Made by a program: the position numbers and the translations under genes. 32,675 nucleotides of DNA, taken from Deltaproteobacteria bacterium. GTDB lineage: Bacteria; Desulfobacterota; Syntrophobacteria; Syntrophobacterales; Syntrophobacteraceae. The stretch lies in assembly GCA_021813685.1 (NCBI GenBank), contig JAKAJS010000279.1, forward strand, positions 1-32,675, in the 5' to 3' direction. Every line of letters begins with the position of its first letter. Position 1 is the stretch's first letter. The notes under the pieces were generated by a model. It did not search any database and was not told where the DNA came from. It saw nothing but the letters and a program-made list of their open reading frames with translations. Below are positions 31,934 through 32,675 of the stretch, piece by piece.

Positions 31934-32675
31934 GTTCTCAAAAATTGCTCTTCCTCCATGATTTGTACCCCGAGCTTGCGAGCCTTGTCCAGCTTGGAGC
32001 CGGGGTCCGCACCGAAAACAACGAGATCGGTCTTTGCGCTGACGCTCTCCGTCACCCTGGCTCCGCGCGCCGTAACTTCCCGCCCCGCCTCCTGGCGGCT
32101 CATCGAGGAAAGTCCGCCGGTAAATACCACCGTCTTCCCCGCCCAGAACCCGGCCTCGGCGATCTTTCCCGGTTCGGGGTTTTCGATGGTCACCCCCAGG
32201 GAGAGCAGGGTGTCTACGAGCGCACCGTTTTCCGGGTTGGAAAAATAGGTCGCTATGGCGCTCGCCACCTTTTCCCCTATTCCGCGCGTCTTTTGGAGTT
32301 CCTCGATTCCGGCCGAGCGCACCGCTTCGAGCGAACCGAAACTGTTTGCGAGAAGATCGGCGACTAAGGTTCCCACATGACTGATGCCCAGTGCGTACAG
32401 GAACCGGGAAAGGGTCACGCGTTTGCTCCCGGCGATGGAATTAAGCAAATTTTGTGCCGATTTATTCCCAAATCCGGGGAGATTTTCCAGATCTTCCAGT
32501 CGCAGCCGGTAGAGGTCCGACACGGTTGCGATGATTTTTTCGTCGATAAAGCGCGAGACGATACGCTCGCCCAGCCCGTTTATATCCATTGCGTCGCGGC
32601 TCGCGAAATGAACGATCGAGCCCGGGATCTGGGCGGGAAAGTTGCGGTGGACCCACCGGTGGAAAGAGTCGTCGG
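31915..32675 (-). CDS. ligA: NAD-dependent DNA ligase, C-terminal part (partial)
   Basis: Only the C-terminal about 253 residues are in the window; the gene continues past the right edge. Seen: NFPAQIPGSIVHFASRDAMDINGLG, which is the segment after the zinc finger, the helix-hairpin-helix repeats (LEDLENLPGFGNKSAQNLL, LQKTRGIGEKVASAI) and a C-terminal BRCT domain (AGKTVVFTGGLSSMSRQEA, GARVTESVSAKTDLVVFG). The enzyme seals DNA nicks with NAD+ in replication and repair. Odd: where other LigA proteins have the last zinc-finger Cys (CPAQ or CGAQ), this one has Phe (FPAQ), and the preceding Cys is also absent. An internal ATG at 32589 is not the start. Confidence 0.95.
   Translation of the reverse strand, partial: DDSFHRWVHRNFPAQIPGSIVHFASRDAMDINGLGERIVSRFIDEKIIATVSDLYRLRLEDLENLPGFGNKSAQNLLNSIAGSKRVTLSRFLYALGISHVGTLVADLLANSFGSLEAVRSAGIEELQKTRGIGEKVASAIATYFSNPENGALVDTLLSLGVTIENPEPGKIAEAGFWAGKTVVFTGGLSSMSRQEAGREVTARGARVTESVSAKTDLVVFGADPGSKLDKARKLGVQIMEEEQFLRTLNSEQ

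Noticed and set aside
1-32675. CRISPR array, tRNA or rRNA genes, transposase or integrase, prophage
   Set aside because: No regularly spaced direct repeats of 25-40 bp, no recognisable cloverleaf or rRNA segment, and no transposase or integrase protein was found by reading both strands.

Overview
The window reads as chromosomal DNA of a GC-rich, Gram-negative anaerobe, most plausibly a Syntrophobacter-like member of the Desulfobacterota. This placement is inferred from gene content and protein character, not from a marker-gene search. The clues are a complete E. coli-type complex I operon with a fused nuoCD, a methylmalonyl-CoA epimerase-like protein, an acyl-CoA synthetase paired with an XRE-cupin regulator, a degraded B12-binding radical SAM gene, a PEP-CTERM surface protein, and many short intergenic repeats.

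Region by region. 1-4.25 kb: the 3' end of a SpoVR-family gene, a convergent MFS exporter, two 9-bp tandem arrays, a 5'-truncated DUF502 fragment, an AI-2E-family permease, the relic of a radical SAM gene and a small phasin-like gene. 4.47-19.8 kb: a good -10/-35 pair, then nuoA-[CBS protein]-nuoB-nuoCD-nuoE-F-G-H-I-J-K-L-M-N, all on the + strand and mostly overlapping or closely spaced. 19.9-22.0 kb: a PHA-synthase-like alpha/beta hydrolase and a small membrane-anchored protein, closed by a strong bidirectional terminator. 22.1-24.2 kb: a Gln-rich secreted protein on the - strand and an AT-rich island with a PEP-CTERM protein that carries a thioester-domain-like Cys/Gln pair. 24.2-27.7 kb: a VOC/methylmalonyl-CoA epimerase-like gene, a short hypothetical gene, and the acyl-CoA synthetase/XRE-cupin pair on the - strand. 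28.0-31.1 kb: hpt, a zinc-ribbon/DUF3426 membrane protein, serS and an HU/IHF gene. 31.27-32.68 kb: a - strand ligA (partial), acylphosphatase and small membrane protein cluster.

How they fit together: the nuo cluster encodes all the peripheral (NADH, FMN, Fe-S) and membrane (proton-pumping) modules of respiratory complex I. A two-CBS protein translated from within the operon could add adenylate or NAD(H) sensing. The phasin-like gene diverges from the nuo promoter and the PHA-synthase-like gene follows nuoN, so carbon-storage-type functions bracket the operon. The acyl-CoA synthetase and epimerase-like genes fit fatty acid or propionyl-CoA metabolism.

A recurrent theme is that palindromic or short tandem repeats sit exactly at gene junctions (nuoB/CD, nuoCD/E, nuoI/J, nuoJ/K, ligA/acyP). 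At three of these they supply stop codons or terminal residues. No tRNA, rRNA, CRISPR array, transposase or integrase gene was recognised.
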